Source: Phellopilus nigrolimitatus (Eukaryota > Basidiomycota > Agaricomycetes > Hymenochaetales > Hymenochaetaceae). From it: a DNA stretch of 64,000 nucleotides. Below the pieces are notes generated by a model. That model saw nothing but the letters and a program-made list of their open reading frames with translations, had not been told where the DNA came from and made no database searches. Both the position numbers and the translations under genes were made by a program. Each line of letters begins with the position of its first letter. The stretch's first letter is position 1. Of this stretch, positions 22,772 to 33,750 are shown piece after piece. The DNA is taken from NCBI GenBank assembly GCA_021029095.1, contig JAJOHG010000092.1, forward strand, positions 43,929 to 107,928, in the 5' to 3' direction.

Positions 22772-24513
22772 ATGCCTTCTTCACAGCTACCTGGAAATCC
22801 TGATGTGCCGCTGGTCCCAGTGGCCTCCTCGGACTGCAACTTTGTGTCTATTCTATTCAGCACCGCTCAAATTCTTGTACATTTTTTGCACGATTCTCTT
22901 TGACATTGACTTGGATGCTGATAATGCGCTTTGTTAGGCTGGAGCGACAGTCAGTCAAAGCTACAATTCTCCGCATGACAATCGCCCGAACGACAATCCT
23001 TTGCACGACACGGGTATTCTAGTAGACGAGTATTTCCACAGGACGGAAGAGTTCACGGCCTCCGACTGTATTGACCCCGCTCTGCTAATGCTAAACCCCG
23101 CCACTACCGCCTCGATCGGAAGTCAGGAGGTAGTCGAAGCAGGTGGGGTTCTCGAATTAGGACGAAATTCGAACTGTATGTCCTTTGTAAAAACACTTAT
23201 TTGACTTGTCTAATGCACGCACCATAGATAATCAATGGGACTTGTATCCCGGGCCCGACACTCTCCCGGCTATGCTGCCCGCAGAGAGGGCCTACCCGAC
23301 TCCGCCGTCGGAAAGCCCTCCTAGCAATCCTCAAGCAAGCCATCAGCAGATCTCGCTCAGTCGCTCCATCGGCCCTCTGTATCCACCGCACCAGGACTAC
23401 CGTCCCACCTCCTTCACCCTCCCTGCCGTTCCAGGTTTCCTACCGTCCGGGAACAGTTCCGAAGCACATAACATGCCCGAGTTCGTTCAAGGCTCGAGCA
23501 GCGGAGCTGCAGCAGCAAACGCTCCTCGTTCGAGCAAGGCGGGACCGTCGAGAACGCAGAAGTCGACGAAGGCCGCTCGCAAGAGCAAGGCGAAGAACAC
23601 AGCGAAGGCCGTTCGTCTGACTTCAACGAGTCCGTACGGTGTTCCCGAAGACGCGTTCGGGATGCCCGAGCCAAGAGCTCCTACCGCATCGTACCAGGAC
23701 CACCGTCCCACCCCCTTCGCCCTCCCTACCGTCCCGGATTTCCCGGCGGCCGGGAACGTATTTCAGGCAGATAACATGCCCGAATTCGTTCAAGGCTCGA
23801 GCAGTGGAACTTCAGCAGCAAGTCCTTCACGTTCAAGCAAAGCGGGGCCGTCCAGGACGGATAAGAAAACGAAGGCCGCTCGGGCGAGCAAAGCAAGGCC
23901 ATCGAAGAATAAACATACGGCGAAGGCAGCTCGGCAGGCTGCAGCGAACGCGTACGGTGTGTCCGAAGCCGCTTTCAGGAAGACCGAACCAAGGGTGCAC
24001 CAGGATCCCGCTCTCAACACCTTCACCCTCCCTGCCGCCCCAGGTTTCCCAGCGTCCGGGAACGATGTCCAGGCGTATGTATGGCCTGATTTCATTCAGG
24101 GCTCGAGTCGGGGAGCCGTAGCAAATACTCGCGCGAGCGAGGCGGGACCGTCGAGGACAGAGAAGACGACCAAGGCCGCTCGCGCGAACAAGGCAAGGCC
24201 GCCAAAGGCCAAGAACATAGCGAAAGCCGCTCCTCAGGCTGCAGCGAGTCCGTCTGAGAAGCCGGAGGGTCCACGGTTCCACTGCGATTACCCCGGGTGC
24301 GAAGCTTCATGTGCGCATCGCAGTGACCTCACACGGCACAAAGCCAGATGTCCGCGCGGACCTGGCGGCGGGGCGAGCGGAAGGGTCAAATGCGTATATT
24401 GCGACTTGACATACAGTCGCTTTGACGCGATGCAACGGCATTGCAGGGAAGATCACCCAGGCTCTGTGGTGCCAATCAAAGAGCGCGAGAGAGGAAAGGG
24501 CAAGAAGAAATAG
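22772..24513 (+). CDS. Modular zinc-finger protein ZnF1, copy C
   Basis: Three exons (22772-22843, 22938-23175, 23228-24513) give 531 residues. It is shorter than A and B because the start of exon 3 lacks about 100 residues. Its three modules are a mosaic: the first is the B-type QKSTKA module, the second the A-type DKKTKAAR module, the third the A-type terminal module. Both C-terminal fingers follow copy A, with a small change before the last His (HCREDH rather than HCIKDH). The gene lies wholly inside the left palindrome arm, so an identical reversed gene exists at 29258-30999. An intact convergent ZnF2 gene follows at 25361-26230. Confidence 0.82.
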
Positions 24514-24970
24514 GGGAAGCCCGCACCCGTCTCGTATGTCATCTTCATCATCGCTGGATTCCCTTCCATTTGTTTCCGCGATTTGTAAAGCTGTTTTCTC
24601 CGCCTTCGCGTCCGGTGTGTATGTGCCCTTGGCTTTTTTGGTCTGTCTCGATCTCTATTTTATTTCCTCATTTATGTTGTCTGCATCTTTTGAATACCGA
24701 ATATCTTCGCGACTTTCTATTCCCCTATCCATTTATCACCTTTTCCCCCCTTTGTTACCTCGATTTCTGCTTTCGTGACTAGTGTAATTTCAGCGTGCTT
24801 ACTGGACTGTGATCCTGTTTTTGTTCCGCAGTTGTGTTGTCTGTATTTGTACTAAATCTCCGAACATTTATATCTAACAAGAGTCTCATCTGTTACAATG
24901 TCTGGTTGGTGATACCGTGTCAAACGTTCGATGTTCTTTATATACCCTTAGAACTCGTCGCATTTGTCAC

Positions 24971-25360
24971 GAATGCGACACGACTCAAGCTGGTCCGCTT
25001 GACTCTGTCAGTTCGACGTAATTTCGGGCCTCATATCCAGCTAGATGCTTTTGATATTTGCACTTTGCAGAAATCTTATTCCGAAAGGATCTGCTATTAG
25101 TATATCATTTTATGAGAAGGAGTTTATGCTAGTTGTCATATGTGTACTACTGTCTAGGAGAAAAATGTCTGATAGTTCGACCGGAGGAAAGAGTCGAAGT
25201 GAGCTACCGCGTGACGATGTGATGAACAGAAACATAGATGAAGGACCGTGTGGTGGAGGGAAACAAAAACTTAACGAACTCATGACGAAGGAACGTCTTC
25301 CAGAGTGTGTTTGGCATGGCACGAGAAGGTCATATATCAAGTATGACTGAGACAGACCTG
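24971..25360. other. Loop entry between ZnF1 and ZnF2 of copy C, no gene
   Basis: This is the first sequence inside the palindrome loop, homologous to the ZnF1-ZnF2 spacers of A and B. Nothing coding is supported. Confidence 0.55.
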
Positions 25361-26230
25361 CTAAGCCGGGGCGCGCAAGAGGCACTTCACGCTTCCATGG
25401 ACATACTTCGACCACCCCTTTTTCTCGCACGCGCGTACACATTCAGAGTCGACTGGAAGGCTCCTCAACCGACGCATGAAAGAGCCAGCGTGTGCGTAGC
25501 CGATGTCTTGGAAATAGCATTCCGACTGCACACGTCCACACGCGCAGAAGTACCGATTACCATTGTGCGTCAGCGCATGACTTTTGAGCGACTGGCTGGT
25601 GCGGTATGTCCGGCCGCACCCTTCGTAATCGCACGCAAAGCTCCCCTCGGTGGAAATGGCGGTCGGCGGCTTGAACGCGTTGGTGTACATGCTGATGGAG
25701 GACGCTGGTTTCTCCTGCTTCACACGGAGAACGCACGAAGTCGAGGATAACGTGGTGCGCTGCGGACCCGGGATGGAGGAGCGGCTGGGCGGATTGAACA
25801 GCAAATTGAGATCCGGATCGTCGTAGTTATCCGTTCTTTCATACTTAGGGCGGTCATTGGAATACCGCGACGTCCCTGACGAAAGCATCCTAGGGTCATC
25901 TGTGTTCATGGGGTGGTACGACGACGACGGGAAATCGGATTCTGCCGCATTTTTCGTAGCGTTTGTCGAAAGTACTATTGTGTCCGGCGAAAGGGAGCCC
26001 TGATGCGAAATATTCGGTGATTGCGATAGCTCGGGAGTACCGAGAGGTGCGGATGAACGTTCTGACTCTTCTTCGCTCAGGTACTCAAAGCCGTCCGAGT
26101 CTGAGTCTTCGGATTCTCTCCGCGCGAAGTTGAACACACTTGGAATTACTCCCGAGAGCAGGTTGCTACTGACAAAGGGGGCTTTTCCGAATTCGCCAAA
26201 TACGTTCTCGTCTTCGAAATCGAATGACAT
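25361..26230 (-). CDS. C2H2 zinc-finger protein ZnF2, copy C (intact)
   Basis: Single exon, 289 residues. The start at 26230 (MSFDFEDENVFGEFG) was chosen because this Met is the first point conserved with copy A and the paralogue at 34378; upstream codons differ completely. The N-terminal half is acidic and Ser-rich (FEYLSEEESERS), as in activation regions. One canonical C2H2 finger (C-x4-C-x12-H-x3-H, CDYEGC to HALTH) lies near residues 195-220. After it comes a conserved Cys-rich extension with FCACG, GYAHAGSFMRRL and ACEKKGWS. Probable DNA-binding regulator in the nucleus. It is convergent with ZnF1 copy C and lies in the palindrome loop. The other tandem copies of this gene are pseudogenes. 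Confidence 0.8.
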   Translation of the reverse strand: MSFDFEDENVFGEFGKAPFVSSNLLSGVIPSVFNFARRESEDSDSDGFEYLSEEESERSSAPLGTPELSQSPNISHQGSLSPDTIVLSTNATKNAAESDFPSSSYHPMNTDDPRMLSSGTSRYSNDRPKYERTDNYDDPDLNLLFNPPSRSSIPGPQRTTLSSTSCVLRVKQEKPASSISMYTNAFKPPTAISTEGSFACDYEGCGRTYRTSQSLKSHALTHNGNRYFCACGRVQSECYFQDIGYAHAGSFMRRLRSLPVDSECVRACEKKGWSKYVHGSVKCLLRAPA

Positions 26231-27453
26231 CTTGCAAGACTCACAGGCAAGTGAAAGAAAGCGGGAGGAAAGTATGATGAAGGGTATTTCAACGACAGAT
26301 ATTCTGTCAGATATACTCATCCCGCTGTCCAAGCGGCAAGTGGCTGTAGGGATGTCCAAAGGACAGTATCAAAGAAAGCACCGCTCGGTACACGATGTCC
26401 CAGCGCTTTGATTATGTGGCTGATAAAATGAAGGATGAATAGACGTCTACGTGGGAACGTCAATGCGCAAGCGAAGAAGCCACGAGCTGATACAAGCAGA
26501 ACAAAAATTAATGGTTCTGTGATCATCACACCCTGTGCAGTCATAATGTCAATACACTATTACATATGCTTAGAGTGAGGCTGAGTGCCACAGCTCCAAG
26601 ATTATCACCTGCACGTGTGGTTCGCTCAGACGAGTAAACGAGTAACGCTCGCAAAAAGGAGATGTGCCTTAGACGCAAGCAATTGAATGTTAGCATATCT
26701 AAAAGCTCATAGAGACCGGTCAAAGCAATCCAATCAACTACGGTATGCTCTGTAGGCGATTGTCGTATACGCACGGTACGGCGTTACAGAATCCCACATT
26801 GGATTTTTCGGCTAGATCATTCTGAAAGAGAGTAAGAGTGCATGAGCTCAAGGTATAGATGTAATTTCGCGATAACATTCTGACGAGTCATCGAAGAAGT
26901 CACTTGGCGGCACAGCTGCGCATTCTGCTGTTTCGCTGGAATTTTCATGCTTCACATGAATTATATTATTTTGTGTTTTTATTTGGACGCGATCTTTTAT
27001 GAGCAAACTTCAGAGATTTCAAAATTTGTAGCTGTGCTTGAGGTGAGAATGCAGTTTGGCATCGATTTCTTTTTTAAAAGGCCAAATACAAACAAACAAA
27101 CAAGGCCCGCGCATGATACAACGGCCACGCCTACCAATATATCATCTTGGCTATTTTTTCCATCTTTTGTTAGTCAAGCTCTAATTGTAATCTAGCTTTT
27201 CGTTTTGACAGGACTGGTATTTAGCTTGTAACGATAGCCATCCGGAATTCGAGCACATTTCCAGATATGTCAAATTCTACGGTGGCAAGCTACTAGCTAT
27301 GCTATGTAGAACACGAGCTTCTTATCTTATCTCTTGCGCTTTTCCGAGAACAATGGAAACACCGGAACCAATGGTTGTTTCGATAGAGTGGCTCAAGTCC
27401 ACGCGGCCTAGCCACAATGTCGCTTGACGACGGCGCGCTTTGTACATCCTTCC
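26231..27453. other. Loop spacer between ZnF2 copy C and the unique loop gene
   Basis: It contains sequence homologous to copies A and B up to the AACA tract and ggcccgcgcatga (about 27115), then unique sequence. No gene supported. The breakpoint at about 27115 is where copy C ends. Confidence 0.6.
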
Positions 27454-27461
27454 CATATAAA
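27454..27461 (+). promoter_or_regulatory. TATA box of the loop gene
   Basis: The sequence catataaa lies about 95 bp upstream of the ATG at 27555, a suitable position for a TATA element in a fungal promoter. Confidence 0.5.
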
Positions 27462-27554
27462 CATCTCGCCGCTCTCTATTTTAACGCGCAGCTATACTCC
27501 TAGCTTCAGTCACCGAGTCGTCTCTGATAGGATTACTGACTTCAAGAGTAAACC

Positions 27555-28611
27555 ATGATTGTTCTACCTGACGATTTCGCTGTAAATGTCGATGGAACGG
27601 TCACCCTGAACCCAACGTCCACACAACAAGTCCTCAGGTTTCTTGAACTCTTTTCATTAGTACGCCTCTGAATCCTCGTTATTGCTATAAATGTTCACTG
27701 ATTGAGACATTTTCAGCTCCGATTACCCGGTGCGCAGGAAGACAACGAAGTCGAACCACAAGGTCCCTTGAGTATTGCTCCAATCGACATGTCTACTTAT
27801 GGAGTCTTGGATGCTTCGCTGGGGTGTCTTGTTCTCCCAAACATGGACGTTGCAAAATCTCTGACGAATACGATGAATGTCGTGTTCGGCGAAGCACTCA
27901 GGTCGCCCGCTCCAGCTGGTCCAGGGCCTCTTCCGAACCAGGCCGCTACATATACAGTTCCAGGACAACATTCTGCTTCTAATTGTTTTGATACCTCAGA
28001 TATAGACATGGATAACGATCCTTCTCCTACTGATACGCCAATGGACATTGACGATAACGAAGATGTTTCACTGTCCATTTTTGATGATGAGATCGAAACA
28101 ATGTTCGGCGATCTCGACGCAGGGGAGAAGCGCAAGGCCCTTAGTTGTAAGTCTGAGTTCCTATCTATTTTTCGAAGAAATACACCGATATAGATCCATG
28201 TTTTCTTTCACAGATGTGGAGATTTTTGTTCCAGGATACGTTAGTGACGCCGACGACTATATCAACTTCGCTACTGAACCGATTCCGACGACTCCGGTGC
28301 CCCAAACTGTGGATGACCCTTCCGTAGTAGAAGCCACAGATTCGAGACCTTCAAATGTCGGCATGGACTTGAACAGATTGCCTCCCATCCCGGGATGGAT
28401 AGCGAAGCGCGCGATTCAGCTAACAGAAGAGAGCCGCTCCTGTTATGATGCGCATGCGCGGAGAAAAGATTTCCTGATTTACCAACGCCGATCTCCTCTG
28501 TCAAAAGAGCTGGTGCTACCAGAACGCAAAAAGATTACGCGGCTTGTACTGAAGCATTCGGCCGCTGAGGAGAGAGAACCGAGACCAAAAAAGAAGGCTA
28601 AGCGCGCGTGA
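27555..28611 (+). CDS. Three-exon hypothetical protein in the palindrome loop
   Basis: Exons 27555-27659, 27717-28146 and 28214-28611 give 310 residues. The first intron has donor gtacgc, the second gtaagt, and both acceptors end in cag. The protein starts MIVLPDDFAVNVDGTV. It has an acidic middle (DIDMDNDPSPTDTPMDIDD) and a basic C-terminal end (PKKKAKRA) resembling a nuclear localisation signal. No domain is recognised. It is the only gene in the duplicated region not belonging to the repeated unit. Together with the copy C remnant it forms the loop between the inverted arms, so recombination between the arms would invert it. Confidence 0.75.
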
Positions 28612-28800
28612 CAAACGACTTGACATATTCCCCAGCACGGTTCTGCCATCGAAAAACATGCATCTTTCAGCCACATTTACTCTTCCCTCGCTTATGTCCA
28701 AGCTTTAGTATGCTCAATCCTTCGTATTCTTTGTTCTCCTAGACTCTCACTCATGCAATATGGGAACTAATCTAATTCAATGCGCATCATCTTACCAGCA
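28612..28800. other. Unique sequence at the inner palindrome boundary
   Basis: 3' flank of the loop gene up to the first base of the right arm. Nothing else seen. Confidence 0.5.
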
Positions 28801-29257
28801 GTGACAAATGCGACGAGTTCTAAGGGTATATAAAGAACATCGAACGTTTGACACGGTATCACCAACCAGACATTGTAACAGATGAGACTCTTGTTAGATA
28901 TAAATGTTCGGAGATTTAGTACAAATACAGACAACACAACTGCGGAACAAAAACAGGATCACAGTCCAGTAAGCACGCTGAAATTACACTAGTCACGAAA
29001 GCAGAAATCGAGGTAACAAAGGGGGGAAAAGGTGATAAATGGATAGGGGAATAGAAAGTCGCGAAGATATTCGGTATTCAAAAGATGCAGACAACATAAA
29101 TGAGGAAATAAAATAGAGATCGAGACAGACCAAAAAAGCCAAGGGCACATACACACCGGACGCGAAGGCGGAGAAAACAGCTTTACAAATCGCGGAAACA
29201 AATGGAAGGGAATCCAGCGATGATGAAGATGACATACGAGACGGGTGCGGGCTTCCC

Positions 29258-30999
29258 CTATTTCTTCTTGCCCTTTCCTCTCTCGCGCTCTTTGATTGGC
29301 ACCACAGAGCCTGGGTGATCTTCCCTGCAATGCCGTTGCATCGCGTCAAAGCGACTGTATGTCAAGTCGCAATATACGCATTTGACCCTTCCGCTCGCCC
29401 CGCCGCCAGGTCCGCGCGGACATCTGGCTTTGTGCCGTGTGAGGTCACTGCGATGCGCACATGAAGCTTCGCACCCGGGGTAATCGCAGTGGAACCGTGG
29501 ACCCTCCGGCTTCTCAGACGGACTCGCTGCAGCCTGAGGAGCGGCTTTCGCTATGTTCTTGGCCTTTGGCGGCCTTGCCTTGTTCGCGCGAGCGGCCTTG
29601 GTCGTCTTCTCTGTCCTCGACGGTCCCGCCTCGCTCGCGCGAGTATTTGCTACGGCTCCCCGACTCGAGCCCTGAATGAAATCAGGCCATACATACGCCT
29701 GGACATCGTTCCCGGACGCTGGGAAACCTGGGGCGGCAGGGAGGGTGAAGGTGTTGAGAGCGGGATCCTGGTGCACCCTTGGTTCGGTCTTCCTGAAAGC
29801 GGCTTCGGACACACCGTACGCGTTCGCTGCAGCCTGCCGAGCTGCCTTCGCCGTATGTTTATTCTTCGATGGCCTTGCTTTGCTCGCCCGAGCGGCCTTC
29901 GTTTTCTTATCCGTCCTGGACGGCCCCGCTTTGCTTGAACGTGAAGGACTTGCTGCTGAAGTTCCACTGCTCGAGCCTTGAACGAATTCGGGCATGTTAT
30001 CTGCCTGAAATACGTTCCCGGCCGCCGGGAAATCCGGGACGGTAGGGAGGGCGAAGGGGGTGGGACGGTGGTCCTGGTACGATGCGGTAGGAGCTCTTGG
30101 CTCGGGCATCCCGAACGCGTCTTCGGGAACACCGTACGGACTCGTTGAAGTCAGACGAACGGCCTTCGCTGTGTTCTTCGCCTTGCTCTTGCGAGCGGCC
30201 TTCGTCGACTTCTGCGTTCTCGACGGTCCCGCCTTGCTCGAACGAGGAGCGTTTGCTGCTGCAGCTCCGCTGCTCGAGCCTTGAACGAACTCGGGCATGT
30301 TATGTGCTTCGGAACTGTTCCCGGACGGTAGGAAACCTGGAACGGCAGGGAGGGTGAAGGAGGTGGGACGGTAGTCCTGGTGCGGTGGATACAGAGGGCC
30401 GATGGAGCGACTGAGCGAGATCTGCTGATGGCTTGCTTGAGGATTGCTAGGAGGGCTTTCCGACGGCGGAGTCGGGTAGGCCCTCTCTGCGGGCAGCATA
30501 GCCGGGAGAGTGTCGGGCCCGGGATACAAGTCCCATTGATTATCTATGGTGCGTGCATTAGACAAGTCAAATAAGTGTTTTTACAAAGGACATACAGTTC
30601 GAATTTCGTCCTAATTCGAGAACCCCACCTGCTTCGACTACCTCCTGACTTCCGATCGAGGCGGTAGTGGCGGGGTTTAGCATTAGCAGAGCGGGGTCAA
30701 TACAGTCGGAGGCCGTGAACTCTTCCGTCCTGTGGAAATACTCGTCTACTAGAATACCCGTGTCGTGCAAAGGATTGTCGTTCGGGCGATTGTCATGCGG
30801 AGAATTGTAGCTTTGACTGACTGTCGCTCCAGCCTAACAAAGCGCATTATCAGCATCCAAGTCAATGTCAAAGAGAATCGTGCAAAAAATGTACAAGAAT
30901 TTGAGCGGTGCTGAATAGAATAGACACAAAGTTGCAGTCCGAGGAGGCCACTGGGACCAGCGGCACATCAGGATTTCCAGGTAGCTGTGAAGAAGGCAT
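29258..30999 (-). CDS. Modular zinc-finger protein ZnF1, copy D (mirror of copy C)
   Basis: Reverse copy of the gene at 22772-24513. The exons on the minus strand are 30928-30999, 30596-30833 and 29258-30543, and the predicted 531-residue protein equals copy C. It lies inside the right palindrome arm. The only sequence difference from copy C noticed nearby is in the upstream region (31164). Its 3' end points toward the unique gene in the loop. It has no convergent ZnF2 partner, because the arm ends about 290 bp past the coding sequence. Confidence 0.82.
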
Positions 31000-31590
31000 G
31001 TTTGTAAGAGGAGAAGATGAGGGGAGAAGGATGGATGTGAGGGGAAGGTGTGAGTGGACAGATGAAAGCGCGAACGAACGAAGATGTTGACTTGGCCACA
31101 CGAATTTATGTGTGACGTCCCGTGACTGCAACCCGAACGAACCCCCCGAGAACCAGGTCTTCAGTAACAACCATCGACATTCTAGCTCCGAACCCGGCCA
31201 GTAAGACGTCCAGGTTACAAAGATAGGTATCTGTGTGTCGACGAGCTTTCTAGTCGAGTTGAGAATCGTTTAGACAAGCTCAGTCACAGAGCCACAATGG
31301 CTCAGCGGACGACGATTCAACATATCCTATCGGGAAACATGAGAAAAGCGTACCTTTGCTTTGATTTTCTCTTAGACTTGAGGTATGTACTGGATTATTT
31401 TTCCTTCAATCTCGCGCGAGGGGACTGAGGGTTTGAATTTTGACAGCGATCCTTCAATATCTGTCCAAGTAAGTGCGATGTCAAGCTCAGGATCTCTAGG
31501 TTCATCTTGGGGCTTCGTAGTGCACCAGCTGGTAGTTTCAACCTGTCGAGGAAGATAGAAATCCACCGTTGCTTAGACCTGTGGTGCGGA

Positions 31591-32017
31591 CTTGCAGCTC
31601 AGTACCATCGCCCCTGCGCGGAGTTGCACGAGTATCGATCTCAAAGGAAACTCGACAAGCAACGCCGCATAACTCGCGGTTTCAACGCAAGGAAGTTCCT
31701 TTCATCTTGCTGGTTGACGGGCTGTTTCAACAGGCGAACCGCACGATGGCCGATTCCCTACACTTCGGTGAGCATTCCCTCTTGTCGTCTAGCCAACTTG
31801 CAGCTCAGTACCATCGCCCCTGCGCGGAATTCCATGAGTATCGATCTCAAAGGAAACTCGATAAGCAACGCTGCATAACTCGCGGTCTCAGCTCAAGGAA
31901 GTTCCCTTCGTCTTGCTACTTGACGGGCCGTTTCAACCAGTCAAGTTGCTTGAGCTGGAAAGTAGACGACTCCCTGCACGCGACTTCGGTGAGTATTCTC
32001 TTATGCCGTCTAGCCAA
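31591..32017 (-). repeat. Local duplication of about 0.2 kb, mirrored in copy D
   Basis: Reverse copy of 21754-22180, with units at 31591-31796 and 31797-32017. Its presence in both arms shows the local duplication predates the inverted duplication or conversion. Confidence 0.85.
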
Positions 32018-33013
32018 TATTCTGTACTCACTCAATCTGCAGACGCCAGGCAACATCGCAAAGACAGTGATTCAAGTCGTTTCGTGTTGGGTTATCAAGC
32101 ATTGGCCATGCGGAAAGTCTCAAGCATCGAACATATTGTGTGTCTGTCTATTGTTATTGTTATTCAGAAGTCTAACTCCATCTACAGGATACATACCGTA
32201 ATAGCAATCAGCTCGACGAATTAGTTCAGAAAGTCCCAAACTACTTACCGACGTCTACTCTATCATTGGTCTATCATCTATGTACGTATCTCCTGGGGTT
32301 TCTCTAGTGATACCTAAGCTCATCTTTTGTAGCGTCATCCTACTAGATGGCGAGATAGCCGGAGATGGCAAGATGGCGAGGACGCTCCAAATGCTGAGGT
32401 TAGTTCGCATCCGGGATACTTTCTCTACGATGCTAAAAGTGAACGGTCTGTGTAGCAGAGTTGTGAGTGAACTCGATTACTCTCTCGACGTTGAAGATTC
32501 GCACCTTTACTCCGCCAGTCAAAGGTAAGCACTCGAGCCTGTCTTGGATTCTACGATGGCTCTTTATCGTAAACTTGCACCTTCAGTTCCCTAGATGGTC
32601 CAAGCTACCATAATCCGTGATCGATGGCCGCGCTTTATCCAGCAGACAGCAATGGCAGGTCACTATTTTGTTTTTCTAAGCTACGCTATATTGATAAGAA
32701 ATTAGGCCGAAACCAAAGGACAAACTCACTAACTTCACCGTGAACGCCGTCCAGCACCCTTCTGCGAGGTCCACATTAGCACCATACGGGCTCCAATGCT
32801 GAAGTGCATTGTCGAGGCTTCTGGTGAGTCAAAATTCCGCGAGCGGCGAGCCTTGCTTGATTGATTTCTTTCTCGAAGCCGACTGAGCTCGACAATGACG
32901 GCAAAGGAGCGCAGATATACCGAGCACAGGATATACGACGAAGCAAGCCAGATCCAAGATATCTTTTTTAAGCAGAATTTGCAGCTGATTGCGCTGCGGC
33001 CAGCTCATCATCG

Positions 33014-33750
33014 GTGTCACGTCCGCGTGTCGTGACGCCGCATAGTCCCGATCATTCCCTCTCCCGTCGACGACGACTCCGATCTGAGCACGATGGCGGG
33101 CGTGTACACCTTAAGGACCGAACTGTACGGGTCTCCATATCTTTTTGGAATCTGGTCCGAGAATTGTATCCGCTGGAACGCTCACAATGTTTGACGTCGT
33201 CTCGCCGCAAGTACACTGCGTCCAGTCAGTTGGTAGTCCATCCCGAGATCCTCTTGACGTGCGGCATGTTTCGAAGGCAAGGGATAAGACCGATACTTGT
33301 GGAAGCTTAGACTCAATCGCTCGATTCATCGTGAAGTTATTTGATACCTCTTCGACATCTACCGTTCTTCCGATCGTTGACGAGTTTTTTCGCGTCCTCC
33401 TAATTTGCGTCATGTATTGTTTCCCAACCTACTTCATCAAAATGGCTTCACTTTCGTGGATACCTTGCTCTGTTGATATACATGCCAGCCTTCATTCTTC
33501 TGGTCTTTGTTTCTTACCATCGTCTCGAGCTGAAGCGACACCCAAGGCAGCTTCCAAGGTTCGGATGACCATGGCCATCATATTCGATGGACGTTCTACT
33601 GCTTCCGCACTCACCACCTGCCAAGCTCTTATCACGGACTTTGCAACCGATGTTTTCTCTCGCCTTCTCGTCGGTCCACTAGGGCAAAATCTTAGAACAT
33701 TGGACATAAGGCGCTACTGTTTTCTTCACGCAGTGTTCGCGTTTTTGTAG
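33014..33750 (+). pseudogene. Degenerate gene with hydrophobic segments, copy D (mirror of copy B)
   Basis: Mirror of 20021-20757 with the same 201-codon open frame at 33145-33750. Beyond 33822 the downstream part differs from copy B. The last exon-like piece, after a gtatgtta donor-like site at about 33880 and a tgcag near 33938, reads a different C-terminal sequence ending PIWPSFM. This suggests the D locus carries its own diverged 3' part next to a converted 5' part. Confidence 0.35.

Larger units (their letters stand above)
19949..24970 (+). repeat. Large inverted repeat, left arm
   Basis: Left arm (5,022 bp) of a near-perfect palindrome. A base at position i pairs with 53771 - i across the arm, with no indel found. 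The arm covers the end of copy B and copy C through the ZnF1 gene. One mismatch was seen by eye: t at 22607 where the partner strand reads c. The inner end (24970) lies in the sequence 3' of ZnF1. The next base, 24971, no longer pairs with 28800. Confidence 0.93.
21356..27115 (+). repeat. Segmental duplication unit, copy C (partial)
   Basis: Third tandem copy. It follows A and B through ZnF1, ZnF2 and the AACA-rich tract, then leaves homology within a few bases of 27115, just after the conserved ggcccgcgcatga. The downstream gene-poor stretch and the four-exon gene of copies A and B are absent. Copy C has a local duplication of about 0.2 kb at 21754-22180 that A and B lack, and it holds the only intact ZnF2 gene among the three tandem copies. 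Confidence 0.88.
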
